64,000 nucleotides of DNA, taken from NCBI GenBank assembly GCA_039654915.1, contig CM077599.1, positions 83,792,001 through 83,856,000 of the forward strand, given 5' to 3'. This DNA comes from Aquilaria yunnanensis. Lineage: Eukaryota; Streptophyta; Magnoliopsida; Malvales; Thymelaeaceae. Shown here piece by piece: positions 39,101-50,726 of the stretch. The notes under the pieces are model-generated. The model was not told where the DNA came from. It made no database searches and saw only the letters and a list, made by a program, of their open reading frames with translations. Each line of letters begins with the position of its first letter. The first letter of the stretch is position 1. The position numbers and the translations under genes were made by a program.

Positions 39101-40422
39101 TGAATTCTTCACCTAAGCGATTGAAAGAAAATCAACCAGATTTGCAATCGCATAACCAATCCAACAAGCAAGAACAAGAAAATTAATTGCAATAAATCTG
39201 AACAACAAAGAAGTAAATATTTGAAATTAAAGAAAGTTTAAGCAAAAAAAATCAATCCTCACAACCGGTGTTGGCGATGAAAATCGTCTCTATAACTGAA
39301 CCAGAAAAATTACTCAGCCATGATCAGAAGAATAATAATGGAAAAAAAAAGAACTAAAAAGCGAAAAGGAGAGATGGAGCTTCTGGCAGCCTCGAGCTTT
39401 TAAACCAAAAGACCAAAAACCTATGGCTAAACTCATAATAACTCCCTAAACTTTCTACATTGTTACAAAAGTACCCCAAATAAATAAAAAGATTCAAAAT
39501 AACTATAAGGTTTAAAAGTTGTCAGCCAACTAATGCTTTAAAACAGAAATAGCAACTTCAAGCTGATATTCGATTTTGATGCAACTATTATTTCTCAAAA
39601 CTCAAAGCATAAAAGTTGTATATCTATTTCTTAGCTTCAAAACAACACCTGAATCGCATAAAACAGACATCTACAGCCAAAGATATGCCTAAAATACCGC
39701 AACTGCTTCTGAACCAGCGGTGACTCATAAATCGCGACTTTGAAGCTGAATTTGACCCTCCTAACGTGCAAAATGGGTTTTCATGGTCTGAATGTGATTT
39801 GTAGTTCCAGATGTTATCTTTCTAATGAATTAAGAATCACTTCATTCCGATCTCTGTAGCTCAAGATATGATTTTTCTACCGGAACATCACTAATCTGTC
39901 AACATCCTAAAAGAGCACAACTAAATTAAAACTTGTAAAATTGCAAATTAAATTCAATTTCAATCAATTGAGTCTAAATATGCTCTAAGCTACAAAACAT
40001 ACTCAAAATATATCTTTAAGGTTCAAAACATATTAAAACATACTAAATATGAGCGAAATAAATATAATAAATATAAGCTTATCAGAATCATGGACCCTTA
40101 TTTCTCTAAATAAGCATCCCCAAATCTAGCCTTGGCAGTATCCCAAATTGCCTTGGCTGACTCAAGCATTGAGAAGTCCACCATGAGCTCACCGACCATC
40201 GTACTTAACAATGTGATGCGAGCCATGTTATCCTTTTTCTTATATGCCTAATAGGCACCTGGGTTCTATCTATTGGCTGGTAGTTCTTCCACCTTTGTGA
40301 GCATATCAATTGCATCTTACTCAATTAAAATGAATTGGACCTTTTGTTGCCAAATGGGGTAGTTATCTCTATCAAGCTTAAGGTCCTTATTTAACTCGGC
40401 AATTATATTCTTGCAAGCCATC
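36123..40422 (-). pseudogene. Decayed copia Gag-Pol of element B
   Basis: Gag starts at ATG 40420-40422 (MACKNIIAELNKDLKLD, then NYPIWQQKVQFIL) and has four in-frame stops before 40085. The 1.55-kb solo LTR then interrupts it. Gag resumes at 38530 (FENYMRRPNHVMPTYL). The zinc knuckle region (about 38110) is frameshifted. Protease reads IIDSG, pre-integrase WHDRLGHI with CQSC, and integrase LRTDRGDEY with QQNEVAEMRNR (37381-36701). The Pol linker ends near 36255 (INKNKWMAAM) and joins directly to the last RNase H residues (VADPLTKPLPP, 36190), so RT is deleted. Not functional. Confidence 0.9.
38536..40084. mobile_element. 1.55-kb solo LTR inserted in the Gag of copia B
   Basis: The ends are TGGTCGGTCG and GCTTATCA; the 5-bp duplication GAATC is perfect (38531-38535 and 40085-40089). 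Removing it makes the two Gag halves contiguous. There is no coding domain inside. The family is not recognised and the orientation is undetermined. Confidence 0.85.
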
Positions 40423-41370
40423 TATGCAATATTCAATATGTAAGTACACTTCAACCACAACAAGACTAATTTAAGCACCAAGTAAACATGAATCAACTAA
40501 TTCATGCTATAACATAACAAAGGCATGCATTCTAACACACAATTAGATATGTCATAACATGTTTCATTAATTCACATAAGCATGGTCTTAATTCATTCAC
40601 AAGTATGCACAAATGGACAAACTTGAACATTCAATAATGTCTAAGGCATTTCTCAATTAAATTTGACTCTAATTAATGTCAATTTTAATAATTATATCTG
40701 AGATACATTTATGAACAGTGTAATATTTTTTTATAATTTTTAATTGCTTCAAACCCTAAGAATATTTAGTATGTTCTTAACTGTTCATTTTCTGGTTAAA
40801 CTGCCATCTCTGTAAACAAATTATTAAAATCTAATGAAACGGTGTTTAAAAAATATGAAATTTTCCAGAAACATACATAACATGTCCAGAAATCGCATAT
40901 TAAAAATTCACGAAGTTCTGACATTGTTTGCTATTTTAACCAACACAACTTTTCGGAGTTAAGAAAACTGCCTCTCTTTGACAGTCACCATGCTGGTTCG
41001 AACACAAAATTATTAAACTCGAACAAAATTAAATCCAAACATTATGAAACTACGCATATTAGCTCCTTAAATGTTTAGTAATTTTTTTTTTAAATTTAAC
41101 GATTTTTAGGTAACATTTACTATATTAAAACAAATTTAACTTTTAATCACTGTAACTGTCAGCATGCCAGAATTTTTTGTCTATCCGAAAAATATTAATA
41201 TTAAAAATTAATCAAATAAACTTCAAAAATTATGAAAATTTCCAGATCAACTTCTGACATCCCCAGGAATATCATATTAAATTTTCACAATTTTTATAAA
41301 TTATTTGCTACGTTTTGTTATTTTGTTTGATAGAAAAAACGTTTGTCATAACGTTTGCTCTGATACCATT
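40423..41370 (-). other. 5' leader of copia B with primer site
   Basis: About 950 bp of non-coding DNA between the Gag ATG and the 5' LTR. The primer site TGGTATCAGAGC lies at 41357-41368 on the minus strand, 2 bp from the LTR. Confidence 0.8.
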
Positions 41371-41859
41371 TGAAAGTTTCAAAGAAACTTGAACATTAGA
41401 AATTAAGGACATACCTTAAATCTCGAACAGGTAATGAAGAAACAATAATTGATCTTCTCGTAATTTTGAAGCAAACCGATGTCAGATAGGAGTAAAGAGG
41501 TCCTATATTATTCACACTTGAGCACACAATCCTTATTTAACTTTTCTATGTGATGATGAGAACAGAAGAGAGTCAAAGTCTTGGGAAAAAGAGAGAGTAA
41601 TCAAAAGAAGGGGGAGTAGTTGTGTATATATATCCTTTTTAACTCAATAACCACATTTTCTTATTTCTTATTGCCGAAACAATATATCTCTTCCAAGAGA
41701 CATCTCACTTCTCCAAATTATCCTGTGTGGTAAGGTCCTTGTGCTCTTTTACCACATGGCACATATCCATTGGTTAATAGCACAAATTACATATATTAAT
41801 GTATATCTAAATACGTTTTAAAGAATGTATTTAGCCACTCAAGTTAAATAATTCTAACA
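41371..41859 (-). repeat. 5' LTR of copia B
   Basis: 489 bp, the counterpart of 30866-31365 with scattered substitutions and small indels, so B is clearly older than the copia element at 11757. Confidence 0.9.
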
Positions 41860-41887
41860 AAATCAATTGCAAGCTCTGATATCAGTT

Positions 41888-42110
41888 TGTTGTGCACAAA
41901 GAATCCAAGAAAGACTGCTAAACCTCAACGAGTAGCATTGATAGGATTGGCTATAAATAGCCTTACAAATTCTTGAAAGAGAAAGACTGTTAAACCTAAT
42001 AGAATTATATCACACCATGCAACCATGTACGTGAAGGACTTGGAGACTACTTAATGCACAACCAGCTTATTAACTATAGATTGACCTAATTTAAGTCCTA
42101 ATACATATCA
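41888..42110 (-). repeat. 5' LTR of copia A
   Basis: 223 bp, the counterpart of 26587-26824 with small indels and substitutions. The primer site lies at 41873-41884. Confidence 0.9.
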
Positions 42111-42345
42111 ATCAATTGATCTTCCGTGAACCTCCCAACCAATTCAGCCATGCCCTTGGCAATTGATCTCCTTGCTTTTTGTGAACGTCCCAACCTATGT
42201 ATAATTTTTTTTTAAAGAAAAAAGAAAAAGAAAAAAGACCAACATAGCGTAGCAATACTGTAAAAGTGCATATGATTATTCGAGAATTCCGAAAACCCAA
42301 AAGTTAAACGAAAATTGTTTTAACCTTCACATAACTCATAACAGA
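42111..42345. repeat. Orphan copy of the CRK-2 upstream region (right half)
   Basis: Shares ATCTTCC(G/A)TGA, CCTTGGCAATTGA, GAAC(G/C)TCCC(A/G)ACCTA and AACCTTCACATAA with 8925-9080. The left half is at 26470-26586; copia A separates them. No CRK coding sequence follows. Confidence 0.7.
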
Positions 42346-42524
42346 TCAAATTGCTCAGTCCTATTTTTTGCTGTCCCCTTCTTGTTCTTCACCCTATTGT
42401 CATACCATGTGTTCCAATTAACTCAAACTTAACATTACTGTTAGATAGAAACAAAACCAAAAGGCTCCTGTCAAATGTTGAAAGGGAAAAAAAAACAAAG
42501 AAAAAGGAGACGAAGAGTAAAAAA

Positions 42525-43013
42525 TGGTGGCGAGTTTGAAGACCGAAACCTGACTGATGCAGCGACGGTACCAAGTTTCTTCGTCGGAGAAGAAACCTTG
42601 TGTTCTGCTGCTCGATAAGTCGGTGAAGAGGTCGCCGGATTCAGACTCTAGATCGAAGATCTTCAACGGATCCCGGTAGAGGGCAAGAAGTGCACAGATG
42701 AGTCTCCGATTGGGCGGGTAAGAACTCAAACGCGGAAGGCGTTGAAGCAACGCCCAAGGTCTAGAATCTGCGGCTGAGAAGGCCAATTCATAAGGCTACG
42801 AAGGCAAGTGGAGCTGCTATGAAGAAAATCGTCCATAGGCCGGACCCAACTCAGACCAGGAACATTACAAAGGTGAAGGTTGTAGAGAAGAAGAAGGAAT
42901 TCTCAATTTTGCTTTCTAAGGATGAGATTGAAGATGGTATCTTTGCGATGGCCGGATCTAAGCCCTCCCGAAGACCAAAGAATAGAGTGAAGAATGTGCA
43001 AAAACAACTTGAT
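42525..43013 (+). pseudogene. DUF1639-family gene fragment
   Basis: The recognisable exon ends at a GTGAGT donor (43014). It encodes KKEFSILLSKDEIEDGIFAM then AGSKPSRRPKNRVKNVQKQL, the hallmark of plant DUF1639 proteins (function unknown). Upstream, NLRLRRP follows an in-frame TAG at the place where the family has a Trp-Asn-Leu-Arg motif, so a nonsense change is likely. Earlier sequence (about 42560-42680) may be an N-terminal exon but is broken by stops. The usual last exon after the donor was not found downstream. Confidence 0.65.
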
Positions 43014-43785
43014 GTGAGTAAAGACTGTCTTTTTCTAATCCACCTTTATTTGTATCAAAATATCCCAGCTTGGTTGATTCATTAATTAAGTAGACGTGTT
43101 CTTCCTTGCACAGTAGACCCTGTAATCCAACAATTGTTGGTTTCTTTATTAATGTACTCTTTCTTGCTCCAATCAATCAAACAAAGAAAAAGCCTCAAAA
43201 CAAGTGTGATCAGACGCTAATAGTGATGCAAAAAGCCCCTTGGTAGTGCGGATTAATTTATTTTTTTCTTAGATTTCATGGGACAATGAAAAGATAAATA
43301 AAAAAACAATCCTAATTGAATGTGAGTCCTGACACCGATCAAGCATCCAGAGGCAAGAGCAATCTTTCATGCCGGCAATCTATGGAGTCTTCGTGCGTGG
43401 ACAGGGATTTCAATTTATTTTCTTTTTGTTTTTTTTAGGGTTTGGCTTAACGGGAGTGATCTTTCCGTTTGCATCCGTTGGCTTATTAACTTCAATGTTG
43501 AGCTTCAAGTAAGTGGTTGCACGTGGCATAAAGAGAGCATATGGGACACGGAGGGGACAGACGAACCTAACTCTCACATAACTGCCGTCCAAAATGCAGA
43601 TTCTCTTCTCTTCTTTAATGTGACAAACACACCTGCGTGGATCGGACGTTAAGTGTGAATACTGGAAAAAGAAGCCACTTCGAAGTTTCAAGGAAGAATT
43701 TTCTGCATGGGCCAGTCCTGGACACACTGCGTTAATCTCGCAGTCTTCCTGTGCTCTTTAAATCTTCCAAACTGATAACCAATTC
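43014..43785 (+). promoter_or_regulatory. Upstream region of CRK-4
   Basis: No gene. The last roughly 170 bp resemble the CRK-3 upstream region, so the promoter was duplicated with the gene. A TTTAAAT near 43757 is a weak TATA candidate. Confidence 0.45.
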
Positions 43786-44544
43786 ATGCCAATTATACAG
43801 ACACAAACAATATTGCAAATGGTTGCTAAACATGTACTTTACCTTCTTTCCCACATCCTTGTATGCGTTAATCTCGCCACTGCCCTGAAGTGGAGATGCT
43901 CTACAGAAGCAGGAAACTTCGCAAGTAATTCCACTTACAGCAGAAACCGTGATCTTGTCGCTTCTTCTCTTGCCTCAAACGCTGCAGCCAATAATGGCTT
44001 TTACAACACCTCCATTGGCGAAGGCTCCAACAAAGTGTACGCTCTTGTTACTTGCCGCGGAGATTCTTCTTCCGAAGATTGCTCCACCAGTGTTAGCACT
44101 GCCACTGAAGATCTCCTAGCAAAGTGTCCCAACCAGAAAGAAGCAATTTCATGGGGAGGGGATCCTCCTTGCATCATACGTATTTCAGATCACTCATCCT
44201 TTGGAACTCTTGAGCTCTCCCCCGTGGATATTGGGTGCAGCTCATGTAACATAACTACTAACCTAACAAAGTTCGATATAGTCTGGGGGAATCTCACTGA
44301 TTTTGTCTCAAGAAAGGCTTCTGGTGGTTCATATAAGCTTAAGTTTGGGACTGGAGAAGCTGAGCTTTCACCCTCCAAGACGATTTATGCCCTGATGCAA
44401 TGCACACCGGATATTTCAGAGGGCGAGTGTAGCAAGTGTTCTAGGTTCAACGTAGATTATTTCCAAAGTGTTTGCTATGGGAAGGAAGGAGGATATGTTC
44501 ACAGGCCTAACTGTATTTTTCGGTGGAATTTATTTCGCTTCTAT
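43786..44544 (+). pseudogene. CRK-4 ectodomain exon, truncated by the CACTA transposon
   Basis: Open from ATG 43786; a second in-frame ATG at 43819 starts a better signal peptide (MVAKHVLYLLSHILVCVNLA) and is the likelier start. Both DUF26 domains are present. The first reads C-X8-C-X2-S (third Cys changed to Ser, codon AGT at 44089-44091), whereas the CRK-3 copy keeps Cys. The second is normal (CTPDISEGECSKC). The frame runs into the transposon at 44545 and stops after three transposon-derived codons, leaving about 250 residues without membrane helix or kinase. It could encode a secreted DUF26 protein, but more probably it is a dead receptor whose 3' half lies beyond the window. Confidence 0.85.
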
Positions 44545-44574
44545 CACTACTAAAAAAGCATGATTTTCCAACGG

Positions 44575-44875
44575 TTTTATTACCAACGGCTTGCCAACTT
44601 GTAGGACCGTTGGTAAAAATTTCCAACGTGCATGCGTTGGTGAAAAAATGTTTGTCATTTTTGTGATTTTACCAACGGCTAAGCCGTTGGTAATTAGCTA
44701 CGGTTATGACCGTTGCTACTTTTCCAACTGTTACGCATTGGTAGATTATGGCTTGCAATTGGGCCTGTTTTAGTGGGCTCGGTTACCAACGGCTAGGCCG
44801 TTGGTAAATATTAAAGTTAAACGGTGCGTTTCAATTAAAAAGTTACCAACGGTTAGCCGTTGGTAATTGGTTTTT
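44575..44875. repeat. CACTA subterminal repeats (CCAACGG/CCGTTGG)
   Basis: At least ten copies or near-copies of CCAACGG or CCGTTGG within 300 bp, several as inverted pairs such as CCAACGGCTAAGCCGTTGG and CCAACGGCTAGGCCGTTGG. Subterminal repeats of this kind bind the element-encoded TNPA-type protein in En/Spm (family knowledge). Confidence 0.9.
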
Positions 44876-44879
44876 AAAA

Positions 44880-45605
44880 CCCATCTTCTTCCTTCTTCTG
44901 CTTCAGTCGCGAAGTTGGGTCGCGTTCGTCCGTTTCTCGCGCTGCCGCCGGACTGAGGTCAATTTCCATCGATTAAGCTCATTCGCTGGCCGATTTGCAT
45001 CGTTCTTCTCCCCATTTTGTAAATCTACTGGTAATTACTCTGGTTGGAAAGTATTTTTACTGTTATTTTTCAATTTGAAGTAAATAGAATAAATATTGTA
45101 TTTCTTGAGTTATTTTGCTTCAATTTTGCAGTTTAAACTCCTCTCTTCGGTTCCACAGCTGGGCATTGTTAATCCGACATTCCAATAGTTTTTTTAAGTA
45201 TATATCTGAATATTTAAGCTATTTGGATTGAAAAAAATGTGTTTTTATTATTTATCTTGTCATTAAAATTTATGTATGGTGATTATTTTTCATACATTGG
45301 TCTGGGTATTTGAGTTTGGTTATTGCCAATTTATTTGTGTTAATTTTTTTAATTTTGAGGTAATTTTATTTATAGAAAATGTGTTATGAAATTTATTTAT
45401 GGTATTTAATTATGCTTAATATAGTTAGTTTCATTTTTCATATAGATTGTTGTATGAATTGATTGTTTCAATATTTTTTTTATCGTAATTGGTTGACTTA
45501 AGATTTAGTTTGATTGATTAATTTAATTAGTCTTGAGTAATAATACCAATAATAACATAATAAAAATAATAATAAGAGTAATAATGCCTAAATAATAATA
45601 ATGCC

Positions 45606-45677
<72 letters not shown>

Positions 45678-46181
45678 CGTACTTACCCAATAAAATAAAA
45701 TAGTAATAGCAATAAAAATAATATGAGTAGTAATAGCAGTAGTAAATGGTAGAATTTGATATTAATGAAATTAATAATAGTTATGATAAAAATTGTTATA
45801 ATAATGTTAATAATAACAAATAAGAAGGAGACTCATATGTATGAAAAAAGTAGGCGTAAAAATATGTCTAATAAGTATAGTATAATACAAATAATAATGC
45901 TAATAATACTACTAATAATAATATTATCATTATTAGTATTAGTAATAATTATTTGTTCCCACTCATTATAATAAGAGTTTGTAATAAAAGTGATAATAAT
46001 AATGGGTATAATAATGATAATATTGATAATGATAATAGTAATACGTACAAATACTAATAATAATAGTGATAATAATAGTAATAATAGTAAGAATATAATA
46101 ATAATAATAACAAAACCAAAAATTTTAAAACTAATAAATATATATATTATGTTCGAAATTGTAATAATAGTAATATTGCAA

Positions 46182-46226
<45 letters not shown>

Positions 46227-46674
46227 TATAAATTAATATACTAATAACTATACTAATTAATAGATTACTGGGCGAAGTTAGTAATTAATTTACTAATAAT
46301 AATACAAGAATTTTTATTATAGTAATTATAATTAAACCCATAATTAGAATATTGTACTTAGTTGTAGTAATGATAAGAACGAAAATAATTATAATATTTA
46401 TTATAATACTACACATAATAATTAAATTGTACTAAATTTTACTGATGATAATCATGAAAATAGTGATAATTTTAATTATAATCATACCCATAGTAATAAT
46501 ATTGTGATCAAGTTTACTAATGATAAAAATGAAAATAATTATATTACTATTTATAAAATTACCCATAGTAATACATTTGTTGGAATCATTAGATCCATAA
46601 TTATACTGATAATAATAATGACATAGTATTACTATTAGTTCAGTATGGTTATACTATATAATATGCAAAACAGT

Positions 46675-46724
<50 letters not shown>

Positions 46725-46953
46725 TTTAAATCATAATAATAGTAATTGAAATGATGTGTTTTGTTAAACATATATTTTGTGCATGTGATGCATGGGGATG
46801 TGAGTGATGGGTACAATTCATAAGTATTAGTAATTAAGTACAAGGTTATGATGTTTTGGTTGTGTATGATTATATATGCACAAATGTCAGTTTCGTGATT
46901 GTCAAGTTTGATGACTATGTTTGATATACGATTACCAACAGATTTAGTTTATA
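44880..46953 (+). other. CACTA 5' non-coding region with TAA microsatellites
   Basis: No reliable ORF. Long TAA/AAT tracts lie at 45608-45677, 46183-46224 and 46676-46724, with degenerate TAA-rich DNA between. ORFs here are low-complexity Ile, Met and Asn runs. A TC-rich stretch at 44885-44910 could be a transcription start region. Confidence 0.75.
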
Positions 46954-49900
46954 ATGGAGTCGAGCCATAGTTGGATGTACAGTAACCGATTCTTGCCACG
47001 CTGAACGGGGTACATAGATGAGTGGGAGTCCGGGGTCAATGAATTTATAGCATTCGCTATCTCTCATCCTGAAATAATGAGTGGGTTAAGAATTCGCTGT
47101 TCTTGTCGGAAGTGTAAGAACTTACGGTTTAGAGAGTGTGACGATGTCAGAGTTCATCTGTACAAATGGGGGTTCACACCTTTTTACTTGAACTGGACGG
47201 CTTATGGAGAGTCATTTAATGAAACATCAGATACAGACAAAAATGTGGGTGGCTTTGATAACTTTGAGCTAGGGTCTTCGACAAATCCATACGAAAGGAT
47301 GGTGTTAGATGCCGTTGGGCCTAATTGCTCACAATTTGCTGAAGACAATGATGTGCAAGTGCACAAAAATTTTTTAATCTTTTGAATTCCGCATCAACTC
47401 CTTTATGGGACAGGTGCGAAAATCATTCTGAGTTATCTGCTGCTGTCTGTCTTCTTAACCTTAAGTCAGAGTATCACATGTCACGAGGATGCTTTAATGG
47501 TATTGCACAACTGATGAAGGAGACTCAACCTACAGATAGCAAGATGCCATCAAATTGGTTTGAAACGAAGAAATTAGTTTCGCAGTTGGGACTATCTCAC
47601 CTGAAGATTGACGTCAGTGTTAATGATTGCATGTTGTTCTGGAATGATGATAGTAATCTTCGTATTTGTAAGTACTGTGGATGTGAGAGATATAAGCCCA
47701 AAAAGGGTTGTAGGGGTTTTGATCAGCCGAGAAAAACCATACATTACTTACCACTAAGCCCTCGTCTGCAACGGTTATTTGTGTCCATGTCAACAGCTAA
47801 GCAAATGAGGTGGCATAAGGAGCAAATACAAATACCAGGTGTTATAAAACACCCATCAGATGGTGAAGCTTGGAAACATTTTGATCGGACCTACCCATGG
47901 TTTGCTTCGAAACCACGAAATGTCCGATTGGGGTTGTGTGCCGATGGATTTACCCCTTTTGGAGCATCTGGAAAACAATATTTTTGTTGGCCTGTTATCA
48001 TTACTTCGTATAACTTACCCCCATGGATGTGCATGAAAAAACCCTATATGTTCCTTTCCTTGGTGATTTCAAGTCCACGTAGCCCGAATCATAAGATAGA
48101 TGTTTATCTACAACCGCTAATAGAAGAGCTACGGCATCTGTGGTCTGATGGTATTGAAACATGGGATGTGTCACTGAAAGAGAATTTTGTTCTCCGAGCA
48201 ACATTAATGTGGACCATAAATGACTTTCCGGCTTATGGCATGCTGTCAGGTTGGATGACACTTGGTCGATTGTCTTGCCCTATTTGTATGGGCGAAAGTA
48301 AGGCATTTCAACTTAAATATGGGGGTAAAATTTCTTTTTTCGACTGTCACTGACAGTTTCTTTCCTGGAACCACCCATATAGATGAAATAGTACTTGTTT
48401 TAAGAAGGGGGAAGTCAGAGAAGTCGTCACCTCCCGATCGCATATCAGGTGAGGCTATATTTGAGAAAATCTCATGGGTTCCATCAATTGCTTCAGATGG
48501 TCCACAACATCGCCCGTTCGATTACGGGAAATCACATAATTGAACCAAGCGAAGCATTTTTTGGGAGTTACCCTATTGGGGGACGAACTTAATCCGACAT
48601 AAGCTAGATGTCATGCATATTGAGAAGAATGGTTTTGATAATATCTGGAATACCATTATGGATGTTAAGAATAAAATGAAAGACAATGTGAAGGCACGGA
48701 AGGACCTCAAAATTTATTGTAATTAGCCGGAATTAAACATGGTTCCTCTTGATGATGGTCGTTCATTCAAACCAAAAGCGAGGTTCACCTTTGATGTTAA
48801 GCAAAGGCAGGATGTGATCGCTTGGGTAAAATCTCTTAGACTACCTGATGGATATGCATCAAATCTTGGTAGATGTGTTGATAGCTCTGGTTGCAATCTG
48901 TATGGCATGAAGAGTCATGATTGCCATGTTATGATGCAAAGGCTTCTCCCCATTGCCCTTGAAGCGCTTCCAGAGAATATATGGAAGCCATTAACGGAGT
49001 TAAGCCTATTCTTTAGAGACTTGTGCTCTCCCGAGCTTCATGCAAATCACTTGTTGGCGTTAGAGGAAAATATTCTAATTATAATTTGTAAACTTGAAAT
49101 AATTTTGCCTCCGGGGTTTTTTGATGTCATGGAGCATCTCCCAGTTCACTTGCCATATGAAGCAATGGTGGGAGGACCTGTTCAGTACTGATGGATGTAT
49201 AAATTTGAACGGTGCATGCATGACCTAAACATGCAGGTTTCTAATACTGCTCATGTTGAGGGATCGATATGTGAAGCATACCTTGTAGAGGAGACTTCCA
49301 TCTTTTGCTCCCATTACTTTGAATCCCATGTTCCATCTATGATGAACCGAGTTCCGCGAAATGATGATGGTGATCCTGTCCCATGTAATGGATCGATGTG
49401 GCCCATTTTTACATATTCGGGACATCCATATGGTGCATGTAGAAATAAGTTCCTCACGGACGATGAACTGAGACTTGCAACGACATATGTTCTTCTAAAC
49501 TGTGCCGAGATCAGGCCATACCTAAAGTAAGTCATCTTTACCTTAAGTAAGTCATCTTTACTTATCACCCAGTCTAATCATCCGAAATAATATAACCTAT
49601 TTTCCTGTTCCCCCGCTTGATCACAGTATGTTCGTCGACCAGGTTAGGGTCAATGAACCCGATATTAGCATGTCTGAGATGGACACACACATTGAAAACA
49701 ATTTCTCATGCTGGCTCCGACACTATGTACGATAAATTCTACTCCCTATGTATTGCAAAATGTAACATTTTTATGTTCCAGATTTATTGTGCTAAAATGA
49801 AATTGTTTTGCATAGGTTGATGCCCCAGGTCACAATATAGTCGATAACATCTTGTGGGATGTTACATGTGGTCCATCACGTCGGGTTCAGACATGGCCTA

Positions 49901-50583
49901 TTTATTTCACAAATGGCTACAAGTTTCACATAAGTGAATGGGGCAATGACAAATCAACATATAATAGTGGAGTATGCATACGTAGCATGGGTTCAAGTGA
50001 AGTTGAATGTGATTTTTATGGTGTTTTAGAAGAAGTCATTCAACTCGAATATCCTGGATATCCACATAAGAATGTTGTCTTGTTTAGCTGCAACTGGTTT
50101 GACCCAACACCTGAACGTGGAACTCGAATCCATAAACAGTTTGGTTTTGTTGAGATCCAGGATAGCCGCCGATATCAGAAGTTTGATCCTTTCATTCTAG
50201 CATCACAGGCTGACCAAGTCTATTACACACCCTACCCGATGAAGTCACGTGACAAAAACGGATGGTCAGCTGTTCTGAAAATAAAACCTAGATGGATCAT
50301 CCAGTATCAAGTTGTTGACAAGGAAGATGTGTATCAAGAAAGTGGAACTGTTATGACTGAAACTATTGAAGATGACCCAGTTAATGAGTTAGCTGACCCG
50401 GGTGTCGGTGATGAGATTGAAGAACACTTTGAAAGCATGGTTGTAATTGGGCCTGAAGAAGATGTTGAAGACGGGGGTTCTAATGATGGTTCAGATGATG
50501 AGGAGGAGTTTAAATCCGATGAAACTGACACTGATGAAACTGAGGAATTTGACGATACTAGAAGCACTAAGTCCGGTGAATGA
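46954..50583 (+). pseudogene. TNP2-type CACTA transposase gene, defective
   Basis: DDE-type transposase of En/Spm-like elements. Domains in order: Transpos_assoc zinc-finger-like N terminus (IRCSCRKCKN and VRVHLYKWGF, 47080-47190); tnp2 catalytic region (NVRLGLCADGFTPFG, YNLPPWMCMK and ATLMWTINDFPAYGMLSGW, 47920-48260); DUF4218 (LPENIWKPLTELSLFFRDLC, 48970-49030); DUF4216 (GCNWFDP-like SCNWFDPTPERGTRIH, about 50090-50140); then an acidic tail. Plausible introns lie at 49527-49627 and 49728-49816. Defects: TGA in codon 17 of the N-terminal frame, a frameshift near 47370, and stops near 48350, 48395, 48541, 48723 and 49189. Confidence 0.9.
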
Positions 50584-50726
50584 AAAAGGCAGTGACTTTG
50601 TTCAGTCATCGATAGTCACAAGTTGTCTCCAACATAGTTGGTACATATATGTGAAATTAGTAGCATTCAATTTTTGTCATATAAATGTGAACTTTTTCTT
50701 TCTTACATATTACTACTTAAATGCAG

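Larger units (their letters stand above)
30866..41859 (-). mobile_element. Copia element B (minus strand) nested in A, RT deleted
   Basis: The LTRs are 30866-31365 (3', 500 bp) and 41371-41859 (5', 489 bp), both TGAAAGTTTC...TCTAACA. The target duplication AAATC is perfect (30861-30865 and 41860-41864). The primer site TGGTATCAGAGC lies on the minus strand at 41357-41368. Two solo LTRs lie inside (32403-35842 and 38536-40084); without them B is about 6 kb. Its Pol lacks RT and most of RNase H, so it is non-autonomous. Confidence 0.93.
26587..42110 (-). mobile_element. Copia element A (minus strand), old, split by nested insertions
   Basis: The LTRs are 26587-26824 (3') and 41888-42110 (5'), both TGTTGTGCAC...CATATCA. 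Flanking bases are GTCAA before and ATCAA after, a target duplication with one mismatch. The 5' LTR is followed on the minus strand by the primer site TGATATCAGAGC (41873-41884), one base from the copia consensus. Element B was inserted into the short 5' leader, about 30 bp before the Gag ATG, so A itself is only about 4.5 kb. The coding region (26985-30832) is full of stops. It landed in a copy of the CRK-2 upstream region. Confidence 0.92.

Noticed and set aside
42418..42786. Minus-strand 122-aa ORF
   Set aside because: It lies opposite the DUF1639 fragment, has no recognisable domain and a low-complexity Ser/Phe tail.
45756..46244. ORFs rich in Ile, Met and Asn
   Set aside because: Translations of TAA-type repeats in the CACTA non-coding region.
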